From contig JANQLT010000074.1 of assembly GCA_028280455.1 (NCBI GenBank), positions 31,524 through 95,523 on the forward strand: DNA of 64,000 nucleotides. The letters run 5' to 3'. Position 1 is the first letter of the stretch. The number at the start of each line of letters is the position of its first letter. Under the pieces are notes generated by a model. The model did not search any database. It was not told where the DNA came from and saw only the letters and a list, made by a program, of their open reading frames with translations. The stretch is from Kiloniellales bacterium. GTDB lineage: Bacteria > Pseudomonadota > Alphaproteobacteria > Kiloniellales > JAKSDN01. The position numbers and the translations under genes were made by a program. Positions 24,838-33,104 of this stretch are shown here, piece after piece.

Positions 24838-26315
24838 GGCCCGGCTCCGATCAAGGTGCGGGCGGCCTGCTCGGCGACGCCCAGGGTCACCGAGGTGTCG
24901 ACCCCGAAGTAGATGTTGGCCAGGATCAGCAGCCAGGTCGGCGCGAGCAGGATCATGGGCGCCTCGCGCAGGGCGGCCACCTCCCGGCTCGGCTCCTGGA
25001 AGTAGGCGACCTCGACGACGCGCCAGACGTAGGCGATGGCCAGGAGCGAGCTGAAGACCACGAGCACGGCGGCGTACCAGTAGCCCTCCTCGAGCGCGGC
25101 CTCGATCAGCACCCACTTGCTGATGAAGCCGGTGGTCAGCGGCACGCCGATCAGGCTCAGGCCGCCGACCACGAAGGCCGCCGAGGTCAGCGGCATCGAC
25201 TTGCCGACGCCGGCCAGGTCGCGCACCAGTGTCGAGCCCGAGCGGAAGACGATGCAGCCGAGCACCAGGAACAGGCCGCCCTTCATCATGGCGTGGTTGA
25301 AGAGGTGTACGATGGCGGCGCTGACCCCGGTCACGCTGCCGATGGCGAGGCCGAGCACCATGTAGCCGATCTGCGCGATGCTCGAGTAGGCGAGCAGGCG
25401 CTTGGCATTGGTCTGGAAGATGGCGACCAAGGAGCCGACCAGCATGCCGGCGCCGCCGAGCAGCATCAGGATGGCGGTCATCGGCACCACGCCGAAGGTG
25501 AAGTCGGCGCCGAAGACCGTGAAGAAGACCCGCAAGAGGACGTAGATCGAGACCTTGGTCGCCGTGGCGGCGAGAAAGGCGGTCACCACCGAGGGGGCGT
25601 AGCAGTAGGCATTCGGCAGCCAGAGGTGCAGCGGGAAGACCGCGGCCTTGAGGCCGATGCCGATCAGGATGAAGGCGATGGCGGCGTGAACGGACTGCAG
25701 GTCCTGGACCTGGGGAATCCGCTCGGCCAGGTCGACCATGTTGAGCGTGCCGGTGGCGATGTAGAGGAAGCCGACGCCGATCAGGTAGAAGGTCGCGCCG
25801 ATCGTGCCCAGGATCAGATACTGGTAGGCGGCATGCAGCGCCCGGCGGTCCTTGCCCAGGGCGATCAGCACGTAGGACGAGAGCGACGAGATCTCCAGGA
25901 ACACGAAGAGGTTGAAGGCATCGCCGGTTATGGCGATGCCGAGCAGCCCGGTCAGGCAGAGCAGGTACATGCTGTAGAAGAGGTAGATCTTGTCCGCCTC
26001 GACCTCGTCGGCGACGCTGCGCTTGGCGAAGGGCATGACCACGGCGGCGATCGAGGCGACGATGACCAGCACGAAGGCGTTGGCTTCGTCGATCCGGAGC
26101 TCGATGCCCCAAGGCGGTTCCCAGCCGCCCAGCTCGTAGACGATGACGCCGCCCGCCAGCACCTGCTGCAGCAGGGCGATGGCGACCGCCAAGCTGGCCC
26201 AGGTCACCAGGGTGGCGAAGAGCCAGACCAGGCCGGCATGGCGCAACAGCACGCAGAGCGGCGCGGCGATCAGGGGCAGCACCACCTGCAGCGCGGGGAG
26301 GTGGGCCTCGATCAA
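24834..26315 (-). CDS. mnhD: Monovalent cation/proton antiporter subunit D
   Basis: A 493-residue MnhD/MrpD-type subunit with about 14 helices. Conserved residues: Glu in LFVFLEISSLSSYVLIALG, Lys in GIGLKAAVFPLHLWLPNAYCYAPS, Lys in AATATKVSIYVLLRVFF, and His/Lys in HLFNHAMMKGGLFLVLGC. The start overlaps the end of mnhC by four bases. It is the closest of the three large subunits to canonical MrpD. Confidence 0.9.
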   Translation of the reverse strand: MIEAHLPALQVVLPLIAAPLCVLLRHAGLVWLFATLVTWASLAVAIALLQQVLAGGVIVYELGGWEPPWGIELRIDEANAFVLVIVASIAAVVMPFAKRSVADEVEADKIYLFYSMYLLCLTGLLGIAITGDAFNLFVFLEISSLSSYVLIALGKDRRALHAAYQYLILGTIGATFYLIGVGFLYIATGTLNMVDLAERIPQVQDLQSVHAAIAFILIGIGLKAAVFPLHLWLPNAYCYAPSVVTAFLAATATKVSIYVLLRVFFTVFGADFTFGVVPMTAILMLLGGAGMLVGSLVAIFQTNAKRLLAYSSIAQIGYMVLGLAIGSVTGVSAAIVHLFNHAMMKGGLFLVLGCIVFRSGSTLVRDLAGVGKSMPLTSAAFVVGGLSLIGVPLTTGFISKWVLIEAALEEGYWYAAVLVVFSSLLAIAYVWRVVEVAYFQEPSREVAALREAPMILLAPTWLLILANIYFGVDTSVTLGVAEQAARTLIGAGP

Positions 26316-26740
26316 GAGTCTCGGCCCCTTCCGCCGGCTGGCGCGCCGTCGCCCTTCGGCGCCTCGGCCTCCTCATCCTCGCGGCGCTGCGCGCTCGCGT
26401 CCTGCAGCTCGATCTCCTCCTCTTCGATCGTGCCGTAGGCCTCGCGGATGCGGACCACCAGGGCCAGGCCCAGCGACGTCGTCGCCACGCCGACCACGAT
26501 GGCGGTGAGGATCAGGACGTGGGGCAGGGGATTGCTGTAGACGTCGAAGCGGTCGTCGAGGATCGGCGCGGTGCCGCCGGCGATCTTGCCGGCGGTGATG
26601 TAGAGGATGAAGACCGAGGTCTGGAAGATGTTCAGGCCGACGATCTTCTTCACCAGGTTGCTGCGCGAGATGACGATGTAGAAGCCCGTCATCATCAGGA
26701 CCACGACGATCCAGTAATTGAACAGGCCGGCGCTGAGCAT
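26312..26740 (-). CDS. mnhC: Antiporter subunit C (MnhC/NuoK-like)
   Basis: A 142-residue protein with three helices (YWIVVVLMMTGFYIVISR, IVGLNIFQTSVFILYI, PHVLILTAIVVGVATTSLGLALVV) of the NuoK/MnhC fold; the PHVLILTAIVVG motif is diagnostic. After the third helix comes an acidic coiled tail (REAYGTIEEEEIELQDASAQRREDEEAEAPKG), longer than usual. One base separates it from mnhB. Confidence 0.9.
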   Translation of the reverse strand: MLSAGLFNYWIVVVLMMTGFYIVISRSNLVKKIVGLNIFQTSVFILYITAGKIAGGTAPILDDRFDVYSNPLPHVLILTAIVVGVATTSLGLALVVRIREAYGTIEEEEIELQDASAQRREDEEAEAPKGDGAPAGGRGRDS

Positions 26741-26741
26741 C

Positions 26742-27158
26742 TCAGCTGCCCCGTCCGGCGAAACCGTAGAAGATGGTGATCATCACGGCCGCCACGGTCA
26801 CGCCGACGCCGAGCTCGATCAGCAGGATGCCGATGTGCTGGCCGTGGGTCTGCTCGTGGGCCAGGACCGAGTAGTCGAGATAGTTGCCGCCGAGCAGGAT
26901 GCTCGCCACGCCGACGCCGGCATAGAGCAGCAGCCCGGCGGCGACGAGGAACAGGGCGACGGAGGGCGGCACCACCTGGCGGGCCCGCTCGACGCCGAAG
27001 ATCAGGGCGTAAAGGATGATCGCCGCGGCGAAGATGACCCCGGCCTGGAAGCCGCCGCCCGGGCCGAAGTCGCCGTGGAACTGGACGTAGAGCGCGAACA
27101 GCAGGATCGGTGGGATCAAGAGCTTGGCGGCCACGCGCAGGATGCGGTGATGCTTCAC
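26742..27158 (-). CDS. mnhB: Antiporter subunit B (MnhB domain)
   Basis: A 138-residue membrane protein starting at a GTG overlapping the previous stop (GTGA). Landmarks of MnhB: LLIPPILLFALYVQFHGDFGPGGGFQAGVIFAAAIIL and the C-terminal GQHIGILLIELGVGVTVAAVMITIFYGF. Four helices. In canonical Mrp clusters MnhB follows MnhA; here it follows a stand-alone MbhD/MbhE-like gene. Confidence 0.9.
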   Translation of the reverse strand: MKHHRILRVAAKLLIPPILLFALYVQFHGDFGPGGGFQAGVIFAAAIILYALIFGVERARQVVPPSVALFLVAAGLLLYAGVGVASILLGGNYLDYSVLAHEQTHGQHIGILLIELGVGVTVAAVMITIFYGFAGRGS

Positions 27159-27727
27159 GGCGACTTGCCCCCGGCCCCGCGGGCGGGCTTCTTCTTGGCC
27201 GCCTCCGCCTTCTCGCCGGCTTTGCGTGGGCGCCGGCCGCCGAGCAGCATCAGCACGCCGATGCCGGCGGTGAAGATCACCGTCACCTCGCCCAGGGTGT
27301 CGTAGCCGCGGTAGCTGGCCAGCACGGAGGTCACGATGTTGGGCACGCCGACCTCGCGGCCCGAGGCCTCGATGTAGCGCGGTGCCACGTGCTGATGCAC
27401 CGGCGCCGTCGGGTCGCCGAGCACCGGCATGTCGAAGGTGCCGTAGATCAGGGCCGAACCCGTGACCAGGACCACAAGGAACGGCATCGGCTTGATCTTC
27501 TTCGGCGTCGTCTCGGTTTCTTTGGTCAAGGCGAGCGTGCCGAGCAGCACGATGGTCGAGATGCCGGCGCCGACGGCGGCCTCGGTGAAGGCGACGTCGA
27601 CGGCGTCGAGCTCGACGAAGATGCCGGCCGAGATCAGGCTGTAGATGCCGCCGAGCATGACCACGGCGAAGAGGTTGTGCAGCCGGACGATGGCGATGGC
27701 CGTGACCGCCAGGAAGCCCAGCAACAC
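27155..27727 (-). CDS. MbhD/MbhE-like antiporter subunit (MrpA C-terminal half, DUF4040)
   Basis: A 190-residue protein corresponding to the part of MrpA that follows its NuoL-like domain. Residues ~1-65 match DUF4040/MbhD (VRLHNLFAVVMLGGIYSLISAGIFVELDAVDVAFTEAAVGAGISTIVLLG) and ~70-165 match MbhE, including the conserved RGYDTLGEVTVIFTAGIGVLML. A Lys/Arg-rich tail ends the protein. The GTG at 27727 is the only start near the expected N-terminus; in-frame codons upstream offer no ATG. It shows that MrpA is split or its NuoL part is absent here. Confidence 0.83.
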   Translation of the reverse strand: MLLGFLAVTAIAIVRLHNLFAVVMLGGIYSLISAGIFVELDAVDVAFTEAAVGAGISTIVLLGTLALTKETETTPKKIKPMPFLVVLVTGSALIYGTFDMPVLGDPTAPVHQHVAPRYIEASGREVGVPNIVTSVLASYRGYDTLGEVTVIFTAGIGVLMLLGGRRPRKAGEKAEAAKKKPARGAGGKSP

Positions 27728-27741
27728 GATGTCGATGATGG

Positions 27742-28227
27742 CTAAGATGGCGTTTTGTCCTTCGCTTCCGTCGCCTCGTCCGGGCTCGGCTTCGTTTCGT
27801 CCTCGCTACGCTTCGTTTCGTCCTCGCTCCGCTCCGCCTTCTCCTCGCTCGGCTTCGCCTCGTCTTCGTTCCGCTTTGCCTCGTCCTCGCCGCGCTTCGC
27901 CTGCTCGGTCTCCGACCGTCGCCGCGGCACGGCCGGCCGGACGGCGCCGTGCAGCGCCGCCTTGGCGAGGGCATGGGTCGAGGTCGGGCTGGTTATGAAG
28001 ACGAAGACCACGATGATGATCAGCTTCACCGTCACGATGCTCGCGCCGGCCTGGATGATCAGCCCGATGGAGATCAGGGCGATGCCGATGGTGTCGACGA
28101 TGCCGGCGGCGTGCATGCGCGAGTAGAGGTCCGGCAGGCGGATCAGGCCGATGCCGCCGACGATCGAGAACAGCACGCCGGAGATCAGGAAGGGCCAGGA
28201 CAGGATGTCGGCGGCCAGCTCCATCAT
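27742..28227 (-). CDS. mnhG: Antiporter subunit G (MnhG) with repetitive charged tail
   Basis: A 161-residue protein starting ATGATG within the end of mnhF. The first ~100 residues are a normal MnhG/PhaG with three helices (FLISGVLFSIVGGIGLIRLPDLYSRMHAAGIVDTIGIALISIGLII, then VKLIIIVVFVFITSPTSTHALAKAA). After that comes a ~55-residue Lys/Arg/Glu/Asp tail made of near heptads such as KRNEDEA, KPSEEKA, ERSEDET and KRSEDET, which standard MnhG proteins lack. The tail is encoded by degenerate 21-bp repeats. Confidence 0.88.
   Translation of the reverse strand: MMELAADILSWPFLISGVLFSIVGGIGLIRLPDLYSRMHAAGIVDTIGIALISIGLIIQAGASIVTVKLIIIVVFVFITSPTSTHALAKAALHGAVRPAVPRRRSETEQAKRGEDEAKRNEDEAKPSEEKAERSEDETKRSEDETKPSPDEATEAKDKTPS
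27765..27910 (-). repeat. Degenerate 21-bp tandem repeats in the mnhG tail
   Basis: On the plus strand the unit is approximately TTCGTYTCGTCCTCGCTSCGC, repeated about six times with drift, each unit encoding a charged heptad of the form K-R-S-E-D-E-T. The strongest adjacent copies lie around 27790-27840. Such tracts change length readily by slippage or recombination. Confidence 0.65.
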
Positions 28228-28511
28228 CCCTCCTCGTCGGCGTTCTGCTGGCCGGGGTGGCCGAGGTCGCGGTACTCGAAGAACTTCAGGACGGCGATGG
28301 TGCCGATGAAGTTGATCAGCGCGTAGAGCAGGGCGATGTCGAGGAAGTCGGGCCGGTCGGTCAGGAAGCCGAAGACCGCGACCAGCAGGATGGTCATGGT
28401 GCCGAAGGTGTTCACCGCCAGGATGCGGTCGTAGACCGTCGGCCCCATCAGCGCCCGCGCGAAGGCCAGCGCCATGGTCACCAGAATGCCGAGCATGGTC
28501 ACCGAGAACAT
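28224..28511 (-). CDS. mnhF: Antiporter subunit F (MnhF)
   Basis: A 95-residue three-helix protein with the MnhF signature LMGPTVYDRILAVNTFGTMTILLVAVFG and LDIALLYALINFIGTIAVLKFFEYRD. The ATG overlaps the mnhE stop by one base (TGATG) and its stop overlaps the mnhG start. Confidence 0.9.
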   Translation of the reverse strand: MFSVTMLGILVTMALAFARALMGPTVYDRILAVNTFGTMTILLVAVFGFLTDRPDFLDIALLYALINFIGTIAVLKFFEYRDLGHPGQQNADEEG

Positions 28512-29062
28512 CAGAACTCGCCTTCCATGCGCACGACACGGCGATCCATCTCGCCGGTCTCGAGGTCGGCGGCGAGCTCCTCGTTCAGGGCGTGGACCTC
28601 GATGGTGTGGCCGATCACGTCGATCGAAACCGTGCCCGGCGTCAAGGTGATCGAGTTGGCGTAGATGACGGTGCCGAACTCGTCGGCCTGCGAGGCCTTG
28701 AGGTGAATCACCCGCGGCGAGATCGGCAGCTTCGGGTCGAGGATCAGGCGCGACGTGGCGATGCTCGACTTGACGATCTCCCAGCACAGCCAGACCCAGT
28801 AGGTCACCGCGCGCCAGGTCAGGTGAATCGGATGTCCCTCACGGTCGATGACATCCATGCGCCAGGCGATCCAGGCGACCAGGGCGCAGGAGACGAGGCC
28901 GAGTCCGATCAGCAGGGGCTCGAAGTAACCGGACAGCAGCAGCCAAAGCGCAAAGAGAAAAAAGAAAAGGCTGAACGACCGCAAAAGCCCGCCCCCCGGG
29001 AAAGCAGCGTACCGCGACCGCTCGGTCGGCCCCCCTAGCCGGGCCGAGCGGCGCGCGATCAT
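28511..29062 (-). CDS. mnhE: Antiporter subunit E (MnhE)
   Basis: First gene of the cluster, up to 183 residues. Two N-terminal helices (LFFFLFALWLLLSGYF, LLIGLGLVSCALVAWIAWRM), then the MnhE domain with WLCWEIVKSSIATSRLILDPKLPISP and YANSITLTPGTVSIDVIGHTIEVHALNE, which is strongly conserved. The first ~25 residues (Arg/Gly-rich) may not be translated: an internal start cannot be excluded because the next ATG lies after the first helices. No clear RBS is seen at 29062. Confidence 0.87.
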   Translation of the reverse strand: MIARRSARLGGPTERSRYAAFPGGGLLRSFSLFFFLFALWLLLSGYFEPLLIGLGLVSCALVAWIAWRMDVIDREGHPIHLTWRAVTYWVWLCWEIVKSSIATSRLILDPKLPISPRVIHLKASQADEFGTVIYANSITLTPGTVSIDVIGHTIEVHALNEELAADLETGEMDRRVVRMEGEF

Positions 29063-29096
29063 AATAACGATAGGGGCAGCGTCAAGGCGAGGTCTA

Positions 29097-30245
29097 TCAG
29101 GGGTTTCGCCCTATCGCGGTCTCGATCGCCAGCACCGCCAGGCCGGCGAGGAGGCCCCAGAAGGCGGCGCCGATCTCGAGGGGCGCGATGCCGGACGCGG
29201 TCACCGCGAAGGTGACGGCGGCCCCGAAGCGCTGTCTTTCTTCCACCAGGCACGCCGTCAGGGCGGCGACGAAGGGAGCGAACAGGGCGATCGCCGCGAA
29301 GGTGGCGATCAGCGCCGGCGGAAAGCTCGCGAAGAGCGTCACGAAGGAAGCGCCGAAGAGCGCGAGCAGCAGATAGGCGCCGGCGTAGATCGGGCCGCAG
29401 AGCCAGCGCTTGTCCTTGTCCGGATGCGCCTCCGGGCCGGTGCAGATCGAGGCGGTGATCGACGAGAGGTTCGAGGTGTGGCCGCCGACGCCGGCGCTCA
29501 GCAGCGAGGTCAGGCCGCTCACCGTCAGGATGGCGCGCGACGGCACGGGATAGTCGGCGGCGCGTAGCACGGCGAAGCCGGGCAGGTTCTGCGAGGCCAT
29601 GGTGACCAGGTAGAGCGGCAGGCCGAGCCCGATCAGGCTGGCCGCCTCGAAGCGCGGCGCGATCGGGGTGAAGCCCGAGAGCTGCAGGTTGCCGAGGGGG
29701 GCGGTCATGCCGAGCAGCTCGGCCAGGACCACGCCCATCGCCAGCACCGCGAGCACCGACCAGGCCGGCGAGAAGGGCCGCAGCAGCACGAAGCCGATCG
29801 CCAGCGGCAGCACCAGGATCGGCGACGCTATGGCGTGGTCGAACAAGGCGACCACGAAGCCGAAGATCACGCCGGCCAGCATGGCCGAGGCGATGGCCAC
29901 CGGGATCCGCTCGACCAGGCGTAGGACCGGTCGGACCGCCGCGGTGAGCAGGACCAGGACGGCGGCCAAGATGAAGGCGCCGACCGCGGCTTCGTAGTCG
30001 ATCCCCGAGCTGCTGGCGATCAGCGCCGCGCCCGGGGTCGACCAGGCGGCGAGGATCGGCAGGCGATGGCGGACCGACAGCAGCCCCGTGATGGCGGCGA
30101 TGGCCAGGCAGAGGGCCGAGACCCAGGAGGAGGTCTGCGCCTCGCTGGCGCCCAGCGCCTGCGCCGCGGCCAGGACGACCGCCAGGGAGCCGCCGAAGCC
30201 GACCAGGACGGCGACCAGCGCCGAGATCACAACCGAAGAGCGCAT
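29097..30245 (-). CDS. benE: BenE-family benzoate/proton symporter-like transporter
   Basis: A 382-residue membrane protein with about 12 helices. The ATG at 30245 opens directly with TM1 (VVISALVAVLVGFGGSLAVVLAAAQALG), matching the BenE family. Further landmarks are LPILAAWSTPGAALIASS, PVAIASAMLAGVIFGF, and TVSGLTSLLSAGVGGHTSNLSSITASICTGPEAHPD near the end. It is divergent from a GntR-type regulator gene with a palindromic operator between them. Benzoate is the named substrate for the family; the true one is unknown and no aromatic-degradation genes are near. Confidence 0.88.
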   Translation of the reverse strand: MRSSVVISALVAVLVGFGGSLAVVLAAAQALGASEAQTSSWVSALCLAIAAITGLLSVRHRLPILAAWSTPGAALIASSSGIDYEAAVGAFILAAVLVLLTAAVRPVLRLVERIPVAIASAMLAGVIFGFVVALFDHAIASPILVLPLAIGFVLLRPFSPAWSVLAVLAMGVVLAELLGMTAPLGNLQLSGFTPIAPRFEAASLIGLGLPLYLVTMASQNLPGFAVLRAADYPVPSRAILTVSGLTSLLSAGVGGHTSNLSSITASICTGPEAHPDKDKRWLCGPIYAGAYLLLALFGASFVTLFASFPPALIATFAAIALFAPFVAALTACLVEERQRFGAAVTFAVTASGIAPLEIGAAFWGLLAGLAVLAIETAIGRNP

Positions 30246-30256
30246 CCACGTCGCCA

Positions 30257-30270
30257 AATTGGATCCAATT
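30257..30270. promoter_or_regulatory. Palindromic operator between benE-like and GntR genes
   Basis: AATTGGATCCAATT is a perfect 14-bp palindrome, 12 bases from the transporter start and 60 from the regulator start. GntR/FadR-type proteins bind short dyads of the form TTGG-N-CCAA or TTGT-N-ACAA, so this is the probable binding site for the adjacent regulator, placed to repress the transporter and possibly itself. Confidence 0.65.
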
Positions 30271-30329
30271 ATTGAGATTGGTCGCAGAAGCAGCTTCCTG
30301 TCAACGCGGCTTTTCGCTAGAAGAGCGCC

Positions 30330-31019
30330 ATGGCGAGCCTTCCAGGCGACAGCGCGGCTACGCGGCGGCCGGCCCGGCGCGGCGACCAGGTCGTGGCCAT
30401 CGCCGAGGCCCTGCGCGCCGACATCATCGGCGGCGTCCTGCCGGCCGACAGCCCCCTGCGCCAGGAGGTCCTGGCGGGGCGCTTCGGCGTCAGCCGCATG
30501 CCGGTGCGCGAGGCCCTCGGCCGCCTGGACCAGGAGGGCTTCGTCATCCTCAGCCCGAACCGGGGCGCCCGGGTCGCGCCGGTCAGCGCCGACGACCTGC
30601 GGGAGATCTACGAGATGCGCGTGGCGGCGGAGACCCTTGCTTTGCGCTTGGCGCTGCCCGAGCTCTCGAACGCCCAGATCGAGCGGGCGGCGGAGATCCA
30701 GACCCTGATGGAGACCGCGCCGATCGCCGCCTTCGGCCAGCTCAACACCGAGTTCCACAAGACGCTCTATGGGCCCTGCGGACGGCGGCGCCTGCTGGCC
30801 CACATCGATAGCCTGAGCCTGGCCAACGACCGCTATCTGCGGATCGCCGTCGCCAGCCTCGACTATGCCGACACCTCCCACGAGGAGCATCGCGCCCTGC
30901 TGCGCGCCTGTCGCCGGCGGGACGAGAAGAAGGCGGTCAAGCGCCTCACGCGGCACATCGAGGACGCCGGCGAAGCCCTTGCAAAGCTGTTGGAATCGTC
31001 GGTTCTTGCCAAGCCGTGA
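30330..31019 (+). CDS. GntR-family (FCD domain) transcriptional regulator
   Basis: A 229-residue regulator. Winged HTH ~18-80 (VVAIAEALRADIIGGVLPADSPLRQEVLAGRFGVSRMPVREALGRLDQEGFVILSPNRGARV), linker VSADDLREIYEMRVAAETLAL typical of the FCD subfamily, and an all-helical FCD effector domain with the metal-site pattern (NTEFHKTLYG, HEEHRALLRA, RHIEDAGE). It is likely to respond to an organic acid and to control the divergent BenE-type transporter through the palindrome between them. Confidence 0.9.
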   Translation: MASLPGDSAATRRPARRGDQVVAIAEALRADIIGGVLPADSPLRQEVLAGRFGVSRMPVREALGRLDQEGFVILSPNRGARVAPVSADDLREIYEMRVAAETLALRLALPELSNAQIERAAEIQTLMETAPIAAFGQLNTEFHKTLYGPCGRRRLLAHIDSLSLANDRYLRIAVASLDYADTSHEEHRALLRACRRRDEKKAVKRLTRHIEDAGEALAKLLESSVLAKP

Positions 31020-31059
31020 CGAGGGACCCCCGTCGCGGCTCGGAAGTGGCAGAACCGGC

Positions 31060-31812
31060 TCAGGCCAGCTTGGCGTCCTCCGCCTGCCAGGGCAGGGCGC
31101 GGCGCAGCAGGGCGTCGACGCTGAAGTAGAGCGCCACCGCGATCGCCGCCAGCACCAGCAGGGCGGCGAACATCACGTCGACCTGCAGGCGGGCGTTGGC
31201 GTGCAGCATCAGGTGACCGAGGCCGGCGCTGGAGCCGACCCATTCGCCGACCACCGCGCCGATCGGCGCCACCGCCGTGGCGACCCGCAGGCCCGAGGCG
31301 AGGGCCGGCAGCGCCGCCGGCAGGCGCAGCCGGAACAGGATCGCGCCGCGCGAGGCGTTCATGGTCCGCGCCAGGTCGAGCCAGCCGGGCTCGGTGCGGC
31401 GCAGGCCGTCGAGGAAGGCGGCGGTGACGGGGAAGAAGATGATCAGCGCCGCCATGGCCACCTTGGAGGCCATGCCGTAGCCGAGCCAGAGCACCAGGAT
31501 CGGCGCCAGGGCGAAGACCGGGATCGCCTGCGAGACCACCAGCACGGGCAAGACCCAGGGCCGCAACAGCGGCGCGGCGGCGACCAGCAGGGCGGCGCTG
31601 ACGCCGAAGAGCGTGCCGAGCAGCAGGCCGAGCAGGATCTCCGCCCCGGTCACCGCCGCGTGATCGAGCAGCTCCGGCCAGCGCTCGGCCAGCGCGGCCA
31701 GGACGGCCTGCGGGCCCGGCAGGATGAAGGGCTCGACCCCGGTGACCTCGACCAGGGCCGCCCAGATCAGGCCGAGACCCAGCAGGATGACCAGGCCGCG
31801 AAGCAGCTTCAT
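31060..31812 (-). CDS. ABC transporter permease (SsuC/ThiX-like), orphan
   Basis: A 250-residue permease of the nitrate/sulfonate/thiamine-precursor class: LLRGLVILLGLGLIWAALVEVTGVEPFILPGPQAVLAAL at the N-terminus, a central GAEILLGLLLGTLFGVSAALLVAA, and an EAA loop near MNASRGAILFRLRLPAALPALASGLRVA with VAPIGAVVGEWVGSSAGLG. This subfamily works with a BcrD-type ATPase and a periplasmic SBP, but neither gene is adjacent, so it must cooperate with components encoded elsewhere. Confidence 0.87.
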   Translation of the reverse strand: MKLLRGLVILLGLGLIWAALVEVTGVEPFILPGPQAVLAALAERWPELLDHAAVTGAEILLGLLLGTLFGVSAALLVAAAPLLRPWVLPVLVVSQAIPVFALAPILVLWLGYGMASKVAMAALIIFFPVTAAFLDGLRRTEPGWLDLARTMNASRGAILFRLRLPAALPALASGLRVATAVAPIGAVVGEWVGSSAGLGHLMLHANARLQVDVMFAALLVLAAIAVALYFSVDALLRRALPWQAEDAKLA

Positions 31813-31961
31813 GGCGCGTGCGTTTCGAGGAGTGGTGATATGGGCCGGCGACCTTAGGCGGCGCGTCGGGGGCGGACAAGGCGGCCCGGGCGCTTGGCCC
31901 GCCTGGCGCCGGCCCCTAGATTGACTCTCGGAGTCCGCGGTCTGGAGCGCAGAGCGGCAGC

Positions 31962-33104
31962 ATGGATGCAGCGACGGCGAAGCCGCAGTTCATCGGCAGC
32001 GAGATCTATCGCACCTCGACCTACGGCGGCCGCCATCCCTTGGCGATCCCGCGGGTCTCGACCTGCATCGATCTCTGCCGGGCGCTCGGCTGGCTGCCCG
32101 ACGAGGTCTACCACGACAGCCCGCGCGCCGCGCCTCAGGCCCTCGAGCGCTTCCACGCGCCGGACTACGTCGCCGCCTTGCAGGCGGCGGAAGCCAGCCA
32201 GGGCGCGCCGGACTCGTTACGCAAGCGGCACAACTTCGGGCGCAACGGCAACCCGATCTTCCCGGAGATCTTCAGCCGGCCGGCGACCGCGGCCGGCGGC
32301 ACCCTGTTGGCGACCGAGCTGTTGCTGGCGGCCGGGGCGCGCCGGCCGATCGTCTACAACCCGGCCGGCGGCACCCACCACGGCCAGCCCGACCGGGCGA
32401 GCGGCTTCTGCTACCTGAACGACCCGGCGCTCGGCCTGCTGGCGCTGCTCGACGCCGGCCTCGAGCGCCTCCTCTACCTCGACGTCGACGCCCACCACGC
32501 CGACGGCGTGCAGGAGGCCTTCGCGGAGGATCCCCGGGTCCTGACCGTATCATTGCACGAGGCCGGGCGCTGGCCGATGCGGCCGGACTTGCCGAGCGGC
32601 ACGGCGGCCGACCGGGCCGGTGGCGGCGCCCGCAACCTGCCCCTGCCGCCCGGCTTCAACGACGACGAGCTCGACTTCCTGCTCGAGGCGGCGATCCTGC
32701 CCTTGGCCGACGCCTTCGAGCCCGAGGCCATCATGCTGCAATGCGGGGCCGACGCTTTGGAGGACGATCCCTTGAGCAAGCTGACGCTCTCGAACGGCGC
32801 GCTCTGGCGCGTCGTGGCGGCCATGCGCGACCTCGGCCGGCCGCTGATCGTGCTCGGCGGCGGCGGCTACAATCCCTGGTCGGTCGGCCGCTGCTGGGCC
32901 GGCGTCTGGGCCACGCTCAACGGCTTTGCGCTGCCGGATCGCCTGCCCGCGCCGGCCGAGGCCGTGTTGCGCGGCCTGAGCTGGCGCCATCGCCAGGGCC
33001 GGCAGCCGCCCGAGCACTGGTTCACCAGCCTCGTCGACCGGCCGCGCGCCGGGCCGATCCGCGCCGAGGTCCGGGCCCTGGCCGCCGCGGTGCTGGCGCC
33101 ATGA
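31962..33104 (+). CDS. Histone deacetylase-superfamily protein (AcuC/acetylpolyamine amidohydrolase-like)
   Basis: A 380-residue arginase/deacetylase-fold enzyme. Active-site features: the tandem His in NPAGGTHHGQPDRASGFCYLND, zinc ligands Asp and His in LYLDVDAHHADGVQEAF, a third Asp in LQCGADALEDDPLSKLTLS, and the glycine-rich LIVLGGGGYN with a Tyr that usually polarises the amide. Bacterial members deacetylate acetyl-CoA synthetase, acetylpolyamines or other small amides. It overlaps the DUF192 gene by four bases (ATGA), so both are made from one transcript. Confidence 0.9.
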   Translation: MDAATAKPQFIGSEIYRTSTYGGRHPLAIPRVSTCIDLCRALGWLPDEVYHDSPRAAPQALERFHAPDYVAALQAAEASQGAPDSLRKRHNFGRNGNPIFPEIFSRPATAAGGTLLATELLLAAGARRPIVYNPAGGTHHGQPDRASGFCYLNDPALGLLALLDAGLERLLYLDVDAHHADGVQEAFAEDPRVLTVSLHEAGRWPMRPDLPSGTAADRAGGGARNLPLPPGFNDDELDFLLEAAILPLADAFEPEAIMLQCGADALEDDPLSKLTLSNGALWRVVAAMRDLGRPLIVLGGGGYNPWSVGRCWAGVWATLNGFALPDRLPAPAEAVLRGLSWRHRQGRQPPEHWFTSLVDRPRAGPIRAEVRALAAAVLAP

